Shown: piece by piece, positions 9,315 to 20,380 of the stretch
How positions within the stretch are numbered: the stretch's first letter is position 1
Layout of the letters: the number at the start of each line of letters is the position of its first letter
Source of the DNA: Candidatus Krumholzibacteriia bacterium
Lineage (GTDB): Bacteria > Krumholzibacteriota > Krumholzibacteriia > G020349025
Length of the DNA stretch: 64,000 nt
Assembly: GCA_035649275.1 (NCBI GenBank)
Contig: DASRJW010000029.1
Span: 53,171-117,170 of the forward strand
Reading direction: 5' to 3'
Notes under the pieces: generated by a model
The model's input: the letters and a program-made list of their open reading frames with translations, nothing else
Databases searched by the model: none
What the model was told of the DNA's origin: nothing
Position numbers and translations under genes: made by a program

Positions 9315-10583
9315 ATGCCATTCTTTGTCCCTCGCGATCCTCACATCAGCGCGACGGAGTGGCTCGTGCAAGGCCGTTGCCTCGATATCGCCAGCATCTC
9401 CCGCTACCTGCATCAACTCGCCGAACTGGAAGACGTGCTGCATGTGGAAGGGCACGTCAGCCGCTGCGCCCGCTGCCGCGACAAATTACAGCGCATGAAG
9501 CGGCACACCGAAGCGCTGTTCGACGATCACGCCAGTGACGAAGGTGCGGCTCCCCCGTGTTGTCCCTCGCTCCTCGCCTTGGATCACTTCCTGCGCGATG
9601 GCCTCAGCGAACGCCAGATGATCCGCATCCAGGAGCACCTGCGGGGCTGCGAGCACTGCCGGCACTGGGCGGTGGCGCGGCGCCCGGAAGCCGTGCGCCC
9701 CTGCGGGGCTACGACGGCGCTCCTGGCCACGCGGGCCCCCGATCTCGATCTGCGTGTCGCCACCTTCGGTGTCCGGGTCGCTGACGGCGCCGAGTGGCTC
9801 GATCTGAAGATCGCGCCGACGTTGGCAGAAAGACTCGACCTGCCCGAACCGGCGCCACCGCAACCCTACGTGGCCCATGCGCGACAGCTGCACGTCCGCC
9901 GTGAGCTCGGTGCCTGGACGCTGCGCGGTCGTGTCGATCTCTTCGGTCCCGAGGGCTTTCGCTTCAGCGCGCGTCTCGAAGGTGCGACGGAGAACTTGGT
10001 GCTGTGGACGCGCTCGCGACTCTTGCCGCCGGGGGCGCGCACGCCAGGAGCACCCGGCGTCGCCTGGTTGCTGGAGCCAGGGCACTACTTCCTCGGCCTC
10101 GGTGGTTTCGAAACGCCGCTTTTCGCCCTCTGCGTCGAGAGCGATTTCCTCGCCCCCGCGAGCCTGGCGGCGAGCGGTTACGACGCCTGCCGCTACGGTC
10201 GCTTTCGTTGGGCTCTGTCCTGCTTCACGCGCGCCATGAGCCAGAGTCCCGGAGAAGGCGTCTATGCCGAGCTGCATCACCGCACACGTCAGTTCGCCGA
10301 TCGTTTCGGCCTCGCGGCAGCGGATGGCGATTGGCGCTGGCGCGAGGCCACGGTGCCTTCCCCGCCCCGGCCACCGTTGCGGCGCATCGACCTCGCGGCA
10401 TGCACGCCGACGCCGGCGCGCATCGCCGGGCTCGTCGGCACCCTCGGCCGGTGGGCAGCGGAAGCGAGCGCCGAGGGCATCGGCCCGGGGACGGTGCTGG
10501 TGTCCAGACGGCGATTCCGCGCCGCTTTCGCCACTTTCCTGCCGCGGCTGCACCGCCTGCTCCCGACGCGGAGCGCTCCGTAG
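9315..10583 (+). CDS. Protein with two anti-sigma-type (zf-HC2) zinc fingers, unknown C-terminal half
   Basis: Two copies of the H-x3-C-x2-C signature of zinc-binding anti-sigma domains are present: H47-C51-C54 (HVSRCARC) and H108-C112-C115 (HLRGCEHC), each preceded by the helix that normally sits on an ECF sigma factor. Unlike most such proteins, no transmembrane helix follows; residues 130-422 look soluble, beta-rich in the middle and helical later. No sigma factor gene is adjacent. A cytoplasmic anti-sigma or zinc-dependent regulator is possible, but the C-terminal half is not recognised. Start ATG 9315 has only a weak ribosome binding site and is uncertain. Confidence 0.55.
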   Translation: MPFFVPRDPHISATEWLVQGRCLDIASISRYLHQLAELEDVLHVEGHVSRCARCRDKLQRMKRHTEALFDDHASDEGAAPPCCPSLLALDHFLRDGLSERQMIRIQEHLRGCEHCRHWAVARRPEAVRPCGATTALLATRAPDLDLRVATFGVRVADGAEWLDLKIAPTLAERLDLPEPAPPQPYVAHARQLHVRRELGAWTLRGRVDLFGPEGFRFSARLEGATENLVLWTRSRLLPPGARTPGAPGVAWLLEPGHYFLGLGGFETPLFALCVESDFLAPASLAASGYDACRYGRFRWALSCFTRAMSQSPGEGVYAELHHRTRQFADRFGLAAADGDWRWREATVPSPPRPPLRRIDLAACTPTPARIAGLVGTLGRWAAEASAEGIGPGTVLVSRRRFRAAFATFLPRLHRLLPTRSAP

Positions 10584-10698
10584 GATCCCCGATACAGACG
10601 CTCTAACTGCTTGCCACGCAACGATTGTTTGCATGGCCCGCGTTGCCGGGGAGCGGCTGTCGTGGGTTCGTGATGCTGGCCCAGTGCACGAGAGGCCT

Positions 10699-10727
10699 TT
10701 GCCTTTGCCTGGCGAACCCCTTAGATT
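10699..10727 (+). promoter_or_regulatory. Putative spoVG promoter
   Basis: TTGCCT (10699-10704) and TAGATT (10722-10727) are 17 bases apart. Transcription from here would give a leader of roughly 135 bases before spoVG, long enough to hold the hairpin at 10820-10865. Confidence 0.45.
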
Positions 10728-10819
10728 GTCTGGGAGGAAGGTGGTACCTCGCAGGCATTCGTCCACCACGGGGGCTCCGGGCTTCGCACTGCGGATCGCG
10801 CTCGTCGCTCTCGCCTGTC

Positions 10820-10865
10820 CCTCCTGGTGGTTCGCATCGTTTGCGCAGCTGGGGGCACCAGGAGG
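10820..10865 (+). promoter_or_regulatory. Hairpin that sequesters the spoVG ribosome binding site
   Basis: A perfect 10-bp inverted repeat pairs CCTCCTGGTG (10820-10829) with CACCAGGAGG (10856-10865) around a 26-base loop. The right arm contains the entire AGGAGG Shine-Dalgarno sequence that lies 6 bases before the spoVG ATG at 10872. The paired form should block initiation, so the leader can act as a translational switch responsive to protein, RNA or temperature. Confidence 0.6.
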
Positions 10866-10871
10866 TGGGCC

Positions 10872-11186
10872 ATGAAAATCACCGACATCCGCGTCCTTCT
10901 CCGTGACGACGAAAAACTGAAGGCCTTCGTCTCGGTCACTTTCGACAACGCCTTCGCCGTTCGCGGCATGAAGATCATCGAAGGCGCCAAGGGCACGTTC
11001 CTGGCGATGCCCTCGCGCAAGACGCCGGAAAACGTCTATGTGGACGTCGCCTTCCCGATCAATCGCGAGACTCGGGCCTGGCTCGAAACGCACGTGATGC
11101 GTGCCTACGAGGATGCCGTGCGCGCCCGCGCCAACGGCCTGCCCGATCCGCTGCCTCCGATCCGACCCATCGAAGTGACCGGGTAG
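10872..11186 (+). CDS. spoVG: SpoVG family RNA/DNA-binding regulator
   Basis: The 104-residue protein begins MKITDIRVLL, has a central AFVSVTFDNAFAVRGMKIIEG strand-turn and FLAMPSRK, and then a DVAFPINRETR helix start, all hallmarks of SpoVG. In Firmicutes and Borrelia SpoVG is a site-specific nucleic-acid-binding protein affecting septation and global expression; its role in this lineage is unknown. ATG 10872 follows a strong AGGAGG at 6-base spacing, but that site lies inside a perfect hairpin arm, so translation is probably regulated. The gene appears monocistronic: a hairpin follows it and the rhomboid gene has its own ribosome binding site and possible promoter. Confidence 0.92.
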   Translation: MKITDIRVLLRDDEKLKAFVSVTFDNAFAVRGMKIIEGAKGTFLAMPSRKTPENVYVDVAFPINRETRAWLETHVMRAYEDAVRARANGLPDPLPPIRPIEVTG

Positions 11187-11214
11187 CACCGAGCTCCCGG
11201 CGCACGCGAGAACA

Positions 11215-11237
11215 CGGGGGCCCGTGCAGGGCCCCCG
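11215..11237 (+). terminator. Hairpin after spoVG, possible terminator
   Basis: CGGGGGCCC and GGGCCCCCG form a perfect 9-bp stem with a 5-base loop, 29 bases after the spoVG stop. No T-run follows, so termination would be weak or factor-assisted. Confidence 0.4.
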
Positions 11238-11310
11238 CATACCGAGCCGACATTCCCTCTCGCACGGGCAATTTGCTACTTTCCGGGCCGTCGCTGCCTG
11301 GGAGGTCCGC

Positions 11311-12129
11311 GTGCGTCCCCGTCGCTTCGGTGGGGCCGAAGGCTTCGGCTTCAGTCTCGATCTCACCCCCGTGGTGCGGCGCTTGCTCGTCGCCAACTTC
11401 GGCGTCTGGTTGGTGCAGGTCGCCTTCGGTCTCTCCGGGAGCTCGCTGTTCGAGGACTGGTTCGCCTTGGATCCGGCTCGAGCGCTGCCATGGCGACCGT
11501 GGCAGCTCTTCACCTACATGTTCCTGCACAGCGCCCCGGGCCCGGGGCATGGGGGCAACCCCATGCACCTGCTCATCAACATGCTCATGCTGGCGGTGGT
11601 GGGAGGGCCGGTGGAGCGGCGCCTGGGGGGGCGGCGCTTCTGGCGCTACTACGCTCTCTGCGGACTGGCCGGCGGTGTCCTCACCCTGGTGCCCCCGTTT
11701 CGCGCCACCACCGTCGGGGCCTCCGGCGCGGTGCTGGGCGTGTTGGTGGCGTTCGGCCTCTTCTATCCCGATACGCCCATGTTCATCTTCTTCTTCTTTC
11801 CCCCCGTGCCGGCGAAGCTGGTGGTGCTGTTCCTGGCGCTGCTCAACTTGATGTCGGCGGCGACCGCCGGGCGCGACGGCATAGCCTACATGGCCCATGT
11901 CGGCGGCATGGCGGCGGGGTACTGCATGCTGCGCGGCGTCCCCTTCACCGGCCGCGTGCAGCGTTGGTGGCGCCGTCAAGGCGCTGCCAGTCGGGCGCGA
12001 CGTCGCGAGGCGAGGCGCGATCAGCTCGACGCGATTCTGGACAAGATGCACCAACAGGGTAAGGAGAGCCTGTCGCAGGAGGAGTGGAAGATCCTCCTCG
12101 AAGCCAGCCGGCGCCGGCACGAGGAGTGA
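11311..12129 (+). CDS. Rhomboid family intramembrane serine protease
   Basis: The 272-residue protein has about six transmembrane helices. The catalytic serine sits in GASGA (Ser138) and the partner histidine in AHVGG (His196); the HLLINMLML segment carries the conserved oxyanion-hole Asn. The layout matches GlpG-type rhomboids, which cut transmembrane substrates within the bilayer. A C-terminal charged tail (roughly 215-272, ending EASRRRHEE) is cytoplasmic and rich in Arg. GTG 11311 is chosen because GGGAGG lies 5-6 bases upstream; an upstream in-frame extension has no membrane or rhomboid character. It precedes the ATP synthase operon by 150 bases, and a separate promoter for that operon is likely. 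Substrates are unknown. Confidence 0.85.
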   Translation: MRPRRFGGAEGFGFSLDLTPVVRRLLVANFGVWLVQVAFGLSGSSLFEDWFALDPARALPWRPWQLFTYMFLHSAPGPGHGGNPMHLLINMLMLAVVGGPVERRLGGRRFWRYYALCGLAGGVLTLVPPFRATTVGASGAVLGVLVAFGLFYPDTPMFIFFFFPPVPAKLVVLFLALLNLMSAATAGRDGIAYMAHVGGMAAGYCMLRGVPFTGRVQRWWRRQGAASRARRREARRDQLDAILDKMHQQGKESLSQEEWKILLEASRRRHEE

Positions 12130-12152
12130 ACCGGGCGGCGCCGCTTTCCCCC

Positions 12153-12181
12153 TTGCTTTTCGAGCGCATGGCCGCTAGCCT
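12153..12181 (+). promoter_or_regulatory. Putative promoter of the ATP synthase operon
   Basis: TTGCTT (12153-12158) and TAGCCT (12176-12181) are 17 bases apart and lie between the rhomboid gene and atpZ. The -10 is a weak match. Confidence 0.35.
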
Positions 12182-12277
12182 GGCGTGGTTTGTCGATGAG
12201 GCGCAACAGGACTCGAGACCCGTGGAGAGTGGCCTCGAGGGTCGTGAGGTGCGCGGCGGGGAACAGGAGGGGTTCCC

Positions 12278-12475
12278 ATTGCTCCTGAACCTCGAAACTT
12301 CCTGCGCTACTCTCACCTCGGCGTGCAGTTCGTCATCATCACCATTGCTTTCGCCTTTGGAGGAGCCTGGCTCGACGAACGCCTCTCGGCCGGGGGCCTC
12401 GTGACGCTGGCGGGCATCTTCGCCGGAGCCGCGATTGGCTTCTACCTACTCTACCGAGAGATCCCGCGGAAGTAG
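12278..12475 (+). CDS. atpZ: AtpZ-like small membrane protein of the ATP synthase operon
   Basis: A 65-codon frame reads ...FLRYSHLGVQFVIIT, a second helix after the WLDERL loop, and ends YREIPRK. Two membrane helices separated by W-L-D and a closing YREI are the pattern of AtpZ (PF09527, formerly ATP synthase gene 1), a small partner of AtpI found at the head of atp operons and linked to c-ring assembly or magnesium handling. No ATG, GTG or TTG opens the frame before the conserved part; ATT at 12278 lies 7 bases after AGGAGG (12265-12270) and is the best initiation codon. GTG further in would delete the conserved start. It overlaps the next gene. Confidence 0.75.
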   Translation: MAPEPRNFLRYSHLGVQFVIITIAFAFGGAWLDERLSAGGLVTLAGIFAGAAIGFYLLYREIPRK

Positions 12476-12857
12476 GGCCCGGATTCCCCTCCGCCTTTCC
12501 TGCCTCACCCTGGCGCTGTGCGCCGCGGCCGCGTACCCTGCGTACCGGTTCGGTGGGCGGGAGAGTGTGCTGAGCATGCTGCTCGGGGCGGGGCTGAGCT
12601 GGATGACGATCACGCTCAGCTACGTGCTCCTGGCCTGGGTCTGGCGCCGGTCGCGGCAACTGCAGGTGGCCCTCGTGACCGCGGGCTTCTTGGTGCGGGT
12701 GGCTCTGCTCTTCGGGTTGTTGGCGTGGATCGCTCGCACCTTCGTCGTGAACCTGAACCAGCTGGTCCTCTGGCTCGTCGTCTTCTACTTCGTGCTCGTC
12801 GTCGTCGAGGCGCGGGAGCTGGCGGCGGCAGAACGACAGCGGTCCCGGGAGGCTTGA
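12435..12857 (+). CDS. atpI: ATP synthase protein I
   Basis: A 140-residue product with four hydrophobic segments (LTLALCAAAAYPAYRF, ESVLSMLLGAGLSWMTITLSYVLLA and two further helices) fits AtpI (PF03899), an assembly chaperone of the c-ring that is not part of the final enzyme. TTG 12435 has GGAG 6 bases upstream and overlaps the end of atpZ by 41 bases; later non-canonical starts would also leave all helices intact, so the first 15 residues are uncertain. Its place between atpZ and atpB supports the assignment more strongly than the sequence, which is poorly conserved in this family. Confidence 0.7.
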   Translation: MASTYSTERSRGSRARIPLRLSCLTLALCAAAAYPAYRFGGRESVLSMLLGAGLSWMTITLSYVLLAWVWRRSRQLQVALVTAGFLVRVALLFGLLAWIARTFVVNLNQLVLWLVVFYFVLVVVEARELAAAERQRSREA

Positions 12858-12860
12858 GGC

Positions 12861-13610
12861 GTGCCGCATGATCCGGATCGGATTCCAATCATCGAGCATC
12901 TGGCCGACACGCGGGACACCATTCTAGGCAGCAACCTGCCCCTCGGCATCACCCAGCACGTCCTCATGCTCTGGGTCGCGACTCTGCTCCTCATCATCGG
13001 TCTCAGTCTGGCGGCGCGGCAGAAGGGCGACGTGCCCCGGGGAGCGCGCAACTTCCTCGAACCCCTGGTGCTTTTCATCCGCAACGCCGTGCTTCTGCCC
13101 AACATGGGCGAGGAAGGCTTGCGCTACCTGCCGTTCCTGCTCACGCTCTTCTCTTTCATCTTGATGTGCAACCTCTTGGGACTGATTCCCGGTGGGGCCA
13201 CGGCCACGGCGAACATCTCGGTCACCGCCACCCTCGCGGTGGTCAGCACCCTGGTCACCCACGCCGCCGGCATCCGTCAGAACGGCATCGGGCGCTATCT
13301 GAAGGGGATCGTCCCTGCGGTGCCCTTCTGGCTCTGGCCCCTCATGCTCGTGGTCGAGATCATCGGCATGCTCGCCAAGCCCTTCGCCCTGGCGATCCGA
13401 CTCTGGGCCAACATGAACGCCGGACACATCGTGCTCCTCGTCATCATGGGCTTCATCTTCTTGTTCAAGAACTGGGGCGTGGTCGGGATCTCCCTCGCCG
13501 GCGGAGTGGCGCTCTCGATGCTGGAGCTGTTCGTGGCCCTGCTCCAGGCCTACGTCTTCACTTTCTTGACCGCAGTGTTCATGGGCCTGGCGCTCCACCC
13601 GGGGCACTAG
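12861..13610 (+). CDS. atpB: ATP synthase F0 subunit a
   Basis: The 249-residue membrane protein contains LLGLIPGGATATANI and the key stator helix PFALAIRLWANMNAGH, in which Arg180 faces the c-ring carboxylate and is essential for proton transfer. Five or six transmembrane helices form the two half-channels. GTG 12861 starts 3 bases after the atpI stop and follows GGGAGG; the genes are clearly co-translated. Sequence length is usual for bacterial subunit a. It forms the ion path together with atpE (c) and is held by atpF (b). Confidence 0.97.
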   Translation: MPHDPDRIPIIEHLADTRDTILGSNLPLGITQHVLMLWVATLLLIIGLSLAARQKGDVPRGARNFLEPLVLFIRNAVLLPNMGEEGLRYLPFLLTLFSFILMCNLLGLIPGGATATANISVTATLAVVSTLVTHAAGIRQNGIGRYLKGIVPAVPFWLWPLMLVVEIIGMLAKPFALAIRLWANMNAGHIVLLVIMGFIFLFKNWGVVGISLAGGVALSMLELFVALLQAYVFTFLTAVFMGLALHPGH

Positions 13611-13625
13611 GCGACCGCCACCTGA

Positions 13626-13862
<237 letters not shown>

Positions 13863-13927
13863 GCGATCGCGGCCCGCGTGCCGCCGCGCTCTCGCGGAGC
13901 GGCGGCGCCTGACCCGAGCCCGGAGGT

Positions 13928-14608
13928 GTGGACATCCGAACCCGACGCAAGCAGGCGCACGGCGCCGCTCTGGGGTTGGCGCTGCTCCTTCTCGCTGGCC
14001 TTGCCGTCCCGGCGCTGGCCCAGCATGGCCAGCCGGCGGATTCGCTGCCGGAGGCGCGAGGCGGCGCAGCAGCGTTTGCCGAGGCCGGGGGCGAGCACGC
14101 CGCGGCGCCGAGCATCATGAACGTGGACCCGGGTCTCATGATCTGGACCGTGATCACCTTCGTGATCCTCCTCGTGGTGCTGCGGTTCACCGCCTGGAAG
14201 CCCCTGATCGCCGCCCTGGAAGCGCGGGAGCAACGCATCCGCGAGGCCATCGCCCAAGCCGAGAAGGCACGGGAAGAAGGCGAGGGCCTGCTGGCGCGCT
14301 ACCGCGCCCAGCTGCAGGCGGCGAAGGAGGAAGCGCAGCAGATCATCGAGGCGGGCAAGACGGCGGCCGAGCGGCTGCACCAGGAGATCCTCGACAAGGC
14401 CAGGGTGGAAGCGGAGGAGTCGGCGCAGCGGGCCCGGCGCGAGATGGATCTCGCCGTCGAGCAAGCGAAGAAGGAGCTGTGGGAGGAAGCGACGCGCTTA
14501 TCGACGCTGCTGGCGGAGAAGATCCTCGAGCGTCACCTGGATGACAAGGATCACCGCCGGCTGGTGGAGCAGGTGCTGGAGGAATTGCGCGGGGCGCCGC
14601 GTTCCTGA
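13928..14608 (+). CDS. atpF: ATP synthase F0 subunit b with N-terminal signal-peptide-like extension
   Basis: The conserved part starts near residue 64: a single membrane anchor (MIWTVITFVILLVVL), W-K-P-L-I-A-A-L-E-A-R, then a long charged coiled coil (about 95-210) that forms the peripheral stalk and ends in the region that meets delta. Before it lies an unusual 60-residue extension with basic start (RTRRKQ), hydrophobic core and ALA|Q cleavage-like site, i.e. a signal peptide plus an Ala/Gly-rich linker. GTG 13928 lies only 1-2 bases after GGAGG, so the exact start is uncertain; an internal ATG at 14117 would give a b subunit of classical length. A cleaved signal peptide would leave the normal N-outside topology. 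Confidence 0.9.
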   Translation: MDIRTRRKQAHGAALGLALLLLAGLAVPALAQHGQPADSLPEARGGAAAFAEAGGEHAAAPSIMNVDPGLMIWTVITFVILLVVLRFTAWKPLIAALEAREQRIREAIAQAEKAREEGEGLLARYRAQLQAAKEEAQQIIEAGKTAAERLHQEILDKARVEAEESAQRARREMDLAVEQAKKELWEEATRLSTLLAEKILERHLDDKDHRRLVEQVLEELRGAPRS

Positions 14609-14624
14609 AGCGGGAGGAGCGAGC

Positions 14625-16701
<2,077 letters not shown>

Positions 16702-16716
16702 GGAACGGAGCAGTCG

Positions 16717-17589
16717 ATGGCGAAGGCGAAGGCGATCCTCCGGCGCCGGCGGGTGGTGACGAACACGCGCAAGATCACCCGCACCATGGAGCTCGTCTCC
16801 ACTGCCAAGTTCCGCCAGTCCTTCGTCCGCTTCGAAGGTTCCAGGCCCTACTACGAAACCATGCAGGAAGTGGTGAGGGAACTGTCGCGGGCGGATCTCG
16901 GGGTGGAGCACCCGCTCCTGGAGAAGCGCGAGCCGGCGCGCCGCGCCACCCTCCTGGTGTTGACCTCGAATCGCGGTCTGTGCGGCGGCTTCAATACCCA
17001 TCTCTGCCGCACGGCGCGGGATTACGCCGCGGAGATAGCGGCGGCCGGGATGACGCTGGATCTGCACGTCGCCGGCAAGAAGGGGATCGGCTTCTTCAAG
17101 TTCCGCGGCGCCGCGATCGCCGCGGGCTACACCGCCTTCGGCGACAAGCCGCGCTACACCGACGTCGAGACACTGGCGGAAACACTCCTCGCCGCCTACA
17201 CCAGCCAGCGCACCGATCGTGTCGCCGTGGTGTACCAGCGTTACGTTTCCGCCGCCGTCCAACGCCCGCAGCTGGACGTGCTGCTGCCCATGACGCCGCC
17301 GCCGGCGGCGCCGGCCGCGAGTGTCGCGGGTGGCGAGGTCCTCTTCTCCCCCGCGGCCGCCGAGCTGCTGCAGCGACTGCTGCCGGCGGTCTTCAAGACC
17401 ACGCTCTACCAGTTGTTCCTCGAGACCGCGGTGGGGGAGCAGCGGGCGCGCATGGTGGCGATGAAGAATGCCACGGACAACGCGGAAACGATGATCAAGA
17501 CGCTGACGCGGATGTACAACCGGGCGCGGCAGGGACAGATCACCAACGAGATCTCCGAGATCATGGGCGGGGTCGAGGCGCTCCAGTAG
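16717..17589 (+). CDS. atpG: ATP synthase F1 subunit gamma
   Basis: The 290-residue central rotor subunit starts with the coiled-coil helix RRRRVVTNTRKITRTMELVSTAKF and ends with the partner helix MKNATDNAETMIKTLTRMYNRARQGQITNEISEI, the most conserved part, where gamma contacts the beta DELSEED lever. The middle Rossmann-like domain holds LTSNRGLCGGFN. A short Pro/Ala-rich insert (about 190-205, PPPAAPAAS) is slightly unusual. It lies 15 bases after atpA. Confidence 0.97.
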   Translation: MAKAKAILRRRRVVTNTRKITRTMELVSTAKFRQSFVRFEGSRPYYETMQEVVRELSRADLGVEHPLLEKREPARRATLLVLTSNRGLCGGFNTHLCRTARDYAAEIAAAGMTLDLHVAGKKGIGFFKFRGAAIAAGYTAFGDKPRYTDVETLAETLLAAYTSQRTDRVAVVYQRYVSAAVQRPQLDVLLPMTPPPAAPAASVAGGEVLFSPAAAELLQRLLPAVFKTTLYQLFLETAVGEQRARMVAMKNATDNAETMIKTLTRMYNRARQGQITNEISEIMGGVEALQ

Positions 17590-17620
17590 CGTCCGCCGCC
17601 TGCAACCCCAGGACGGGTGA

Positions 17621-19039
<1,419 letters not shown>

Positions 19040-19114
19040 CGAACGAGCCCCAGTCGCGCCGGCCGCGGTCGCCGCGCCTGCGCCGGGCCGCGGCGCCTGT
19101 AGATGGAGCAGCAC

Positions 19115-19501
19115 ATGGCGGAACCATTGCGCGTGCGGGTCGTGACGCCGGAGAGCCCGGTGTTCGACGGCGTGGCCGATCTCGTCGTCGTCCCAGCGCA
19201 CGATGGCGAGATGGGGATCCTGCCGCGGCACGTGCGCTTCCTCGGCGCGCTCGGTGTCGGCGAGCTGCGTTTGAGCCGCGGCGGCGAGCTGCAGCGCTTC
19301 TTCCTCGAGGGCGGCTTCGTCCAGGTGCGCCCCGGGTTCGTCACCGTGCTCTGCGACCGCGCCACGCCCCTCGATGGCCTGGATCCCGCCGCCTTGGAAG
19401 CGGCGGCGGCGCAGGCCCGCGCCGCCGGCGCCCCGAATGCGGCGGCGCTGCAGGAGCGGGCCGTCGTCGCGCGCCGGGTGGCAGCGAGACGTCGGGAATA
19501 G
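19115..19501 (+). CDS. atpC: ATP synthase F1 subunit epsilon
   Basis: The 128-residue protein has the N-terminal beta-sandwich (LRVRVVTPESPVFDGVAD... DGEMGILPRHV) that couples gamma to the c-ring and a C-terminal helical hairpin (about 88-128), here very Ala-rich, which in other bacteria inhibits ATP hydrolysis. ATG 19115 is preferred over ATG 19103 because GGAG (19105-19108) lies 6 bases before it. This is the last gene of the atp operon; the outer-membrane gene that follows has its own ribosome binding site. Confidence 0.93.
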   Translation: MAEPLRVRVVTPESPVFDGVADLVVVPAHDGEMGILPRHVRFLGALGVGELRLSRGGELQRFFLEGGFVQVRPGFVTVLCDRATPLDGLDPAALEAAAAQARAAGAPNAAALQERAVVARRVAARRRE

Positions 19502-19579
19502 TCGGAGTAGGATCTCCACCTCGTCGTGCCAGGCGCCGGCGAACGTGGTGGCGTCAGGTGTCCAATCAAGGAGCTGGTG

Positions 19580-20236
19580 ATGAAGTCGATGCTCTGCGCT
19601 TTTTCGTGCTTCTTGTGGGTCTTCTCGGCGGCTGCCGCCTGGGGACAGACCGGCGCCGCGCCGGACAGCGCCGCCGCGCCGCCGGACAGCGTGGTCGTTC
19701 CGCCGCCGGCAGCCACGCCGGCGCCTGCCGCGGCGGCGACGGCCCCCACCCAGCCGCCGCCCGCAGCCCCGGCAGCCACCGGTTCGAAGAGTCTGAAGGA
19801 CCGGATCTACTTCGGTGGCCAGTTGACCCTTTCCTTCGGCGACCCCAGCAGCATCGGCATCGCCCCGATGGTGGGCTACAAGATCACCCCGAAGCTCTCC
19901 GCCGGCGCCAAGATCGGCTACGAGTACGTGCACTACGACGACTTCGACCAGTCGGCGCACAACTGGGGTGGCAGCGTCTTCGGACGCTATCGCCTCGTCC
20001 CGCAGCTCTATGCCCACGCCGAATTCCAGGCGATCAACTACGAGATCTTCACCAGCCGCACCACCTCCAGCAGGGAGACCGTGCCCTTCGTTCTCCTCGG
20101 CGGCGGTTTCATGAAGAGGATCGCTCCCAACACCTGGGGCTACGTCGAGGTGCTGGTCGACGTGCTGCAGGACGAGAACTCCCCCTACGACGACTGGGAC
20201 CCAGTGGTGACCTTCGGCGTCGGCGTGGGCTTCTGA
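19580..20236 (+). CDS. Outer-membrane beta-barrel protein
   Basis: The 218-residue protein has a signal peptide (MKSMLCAFSCFLWVFSAAAAWGQ), a Pro/Ala-rich linker (about 24-72), and then an eight-stranded-barrel-like domain with alternating aromatic and polar residues (IYFGGQLTLSFGD, KLSAGAKIGYEYVHY, LYAHAEFQAINYEIF) and a terminal Phe (VGVGF), the recognition signal for BAM-assisted insertion. AAGGAG lies 6 bases before ATG 19580. No specific function can be assigned. The linker could span peptidoglycan or the barrel may be surface-exposed with the linker inside the periplasm. Confidence 0.75.
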   Translation: MKSMLCAFSCFLWVFSAAAAWGQTGAAPDSAAAPPDSVVVPPPAATPAPAAAATAPTQPPPAAPAATGSKSLKDRIYFGGQLTLSFGDPSSIGIAPMVGYKITPKLSAGAKIGYEYVHYDDFDQSAHNWGGSVFGRYRLVPQLYAHAEFQAINYEIFTSRTTSSRETVPFVLLGGGFMKRIAPNTWGYVEVLVDVLQDENSPYDDWDPVVTFGVGVGF

Positions 20237-20380
20237 GTGCCGTGGCGGCTGCGCGCCGGCCCTCGCCAGCTGCCGCTTCTCGTCGTACCCTTTCTCGAAG
20301 GCCGGCGGGCGCCTGTCGCCGGCAGGCGCGCCACGACGTCGGGAGAGTCCCGATGCCGCCGGCGGCAGCGGAAGGCTCCG

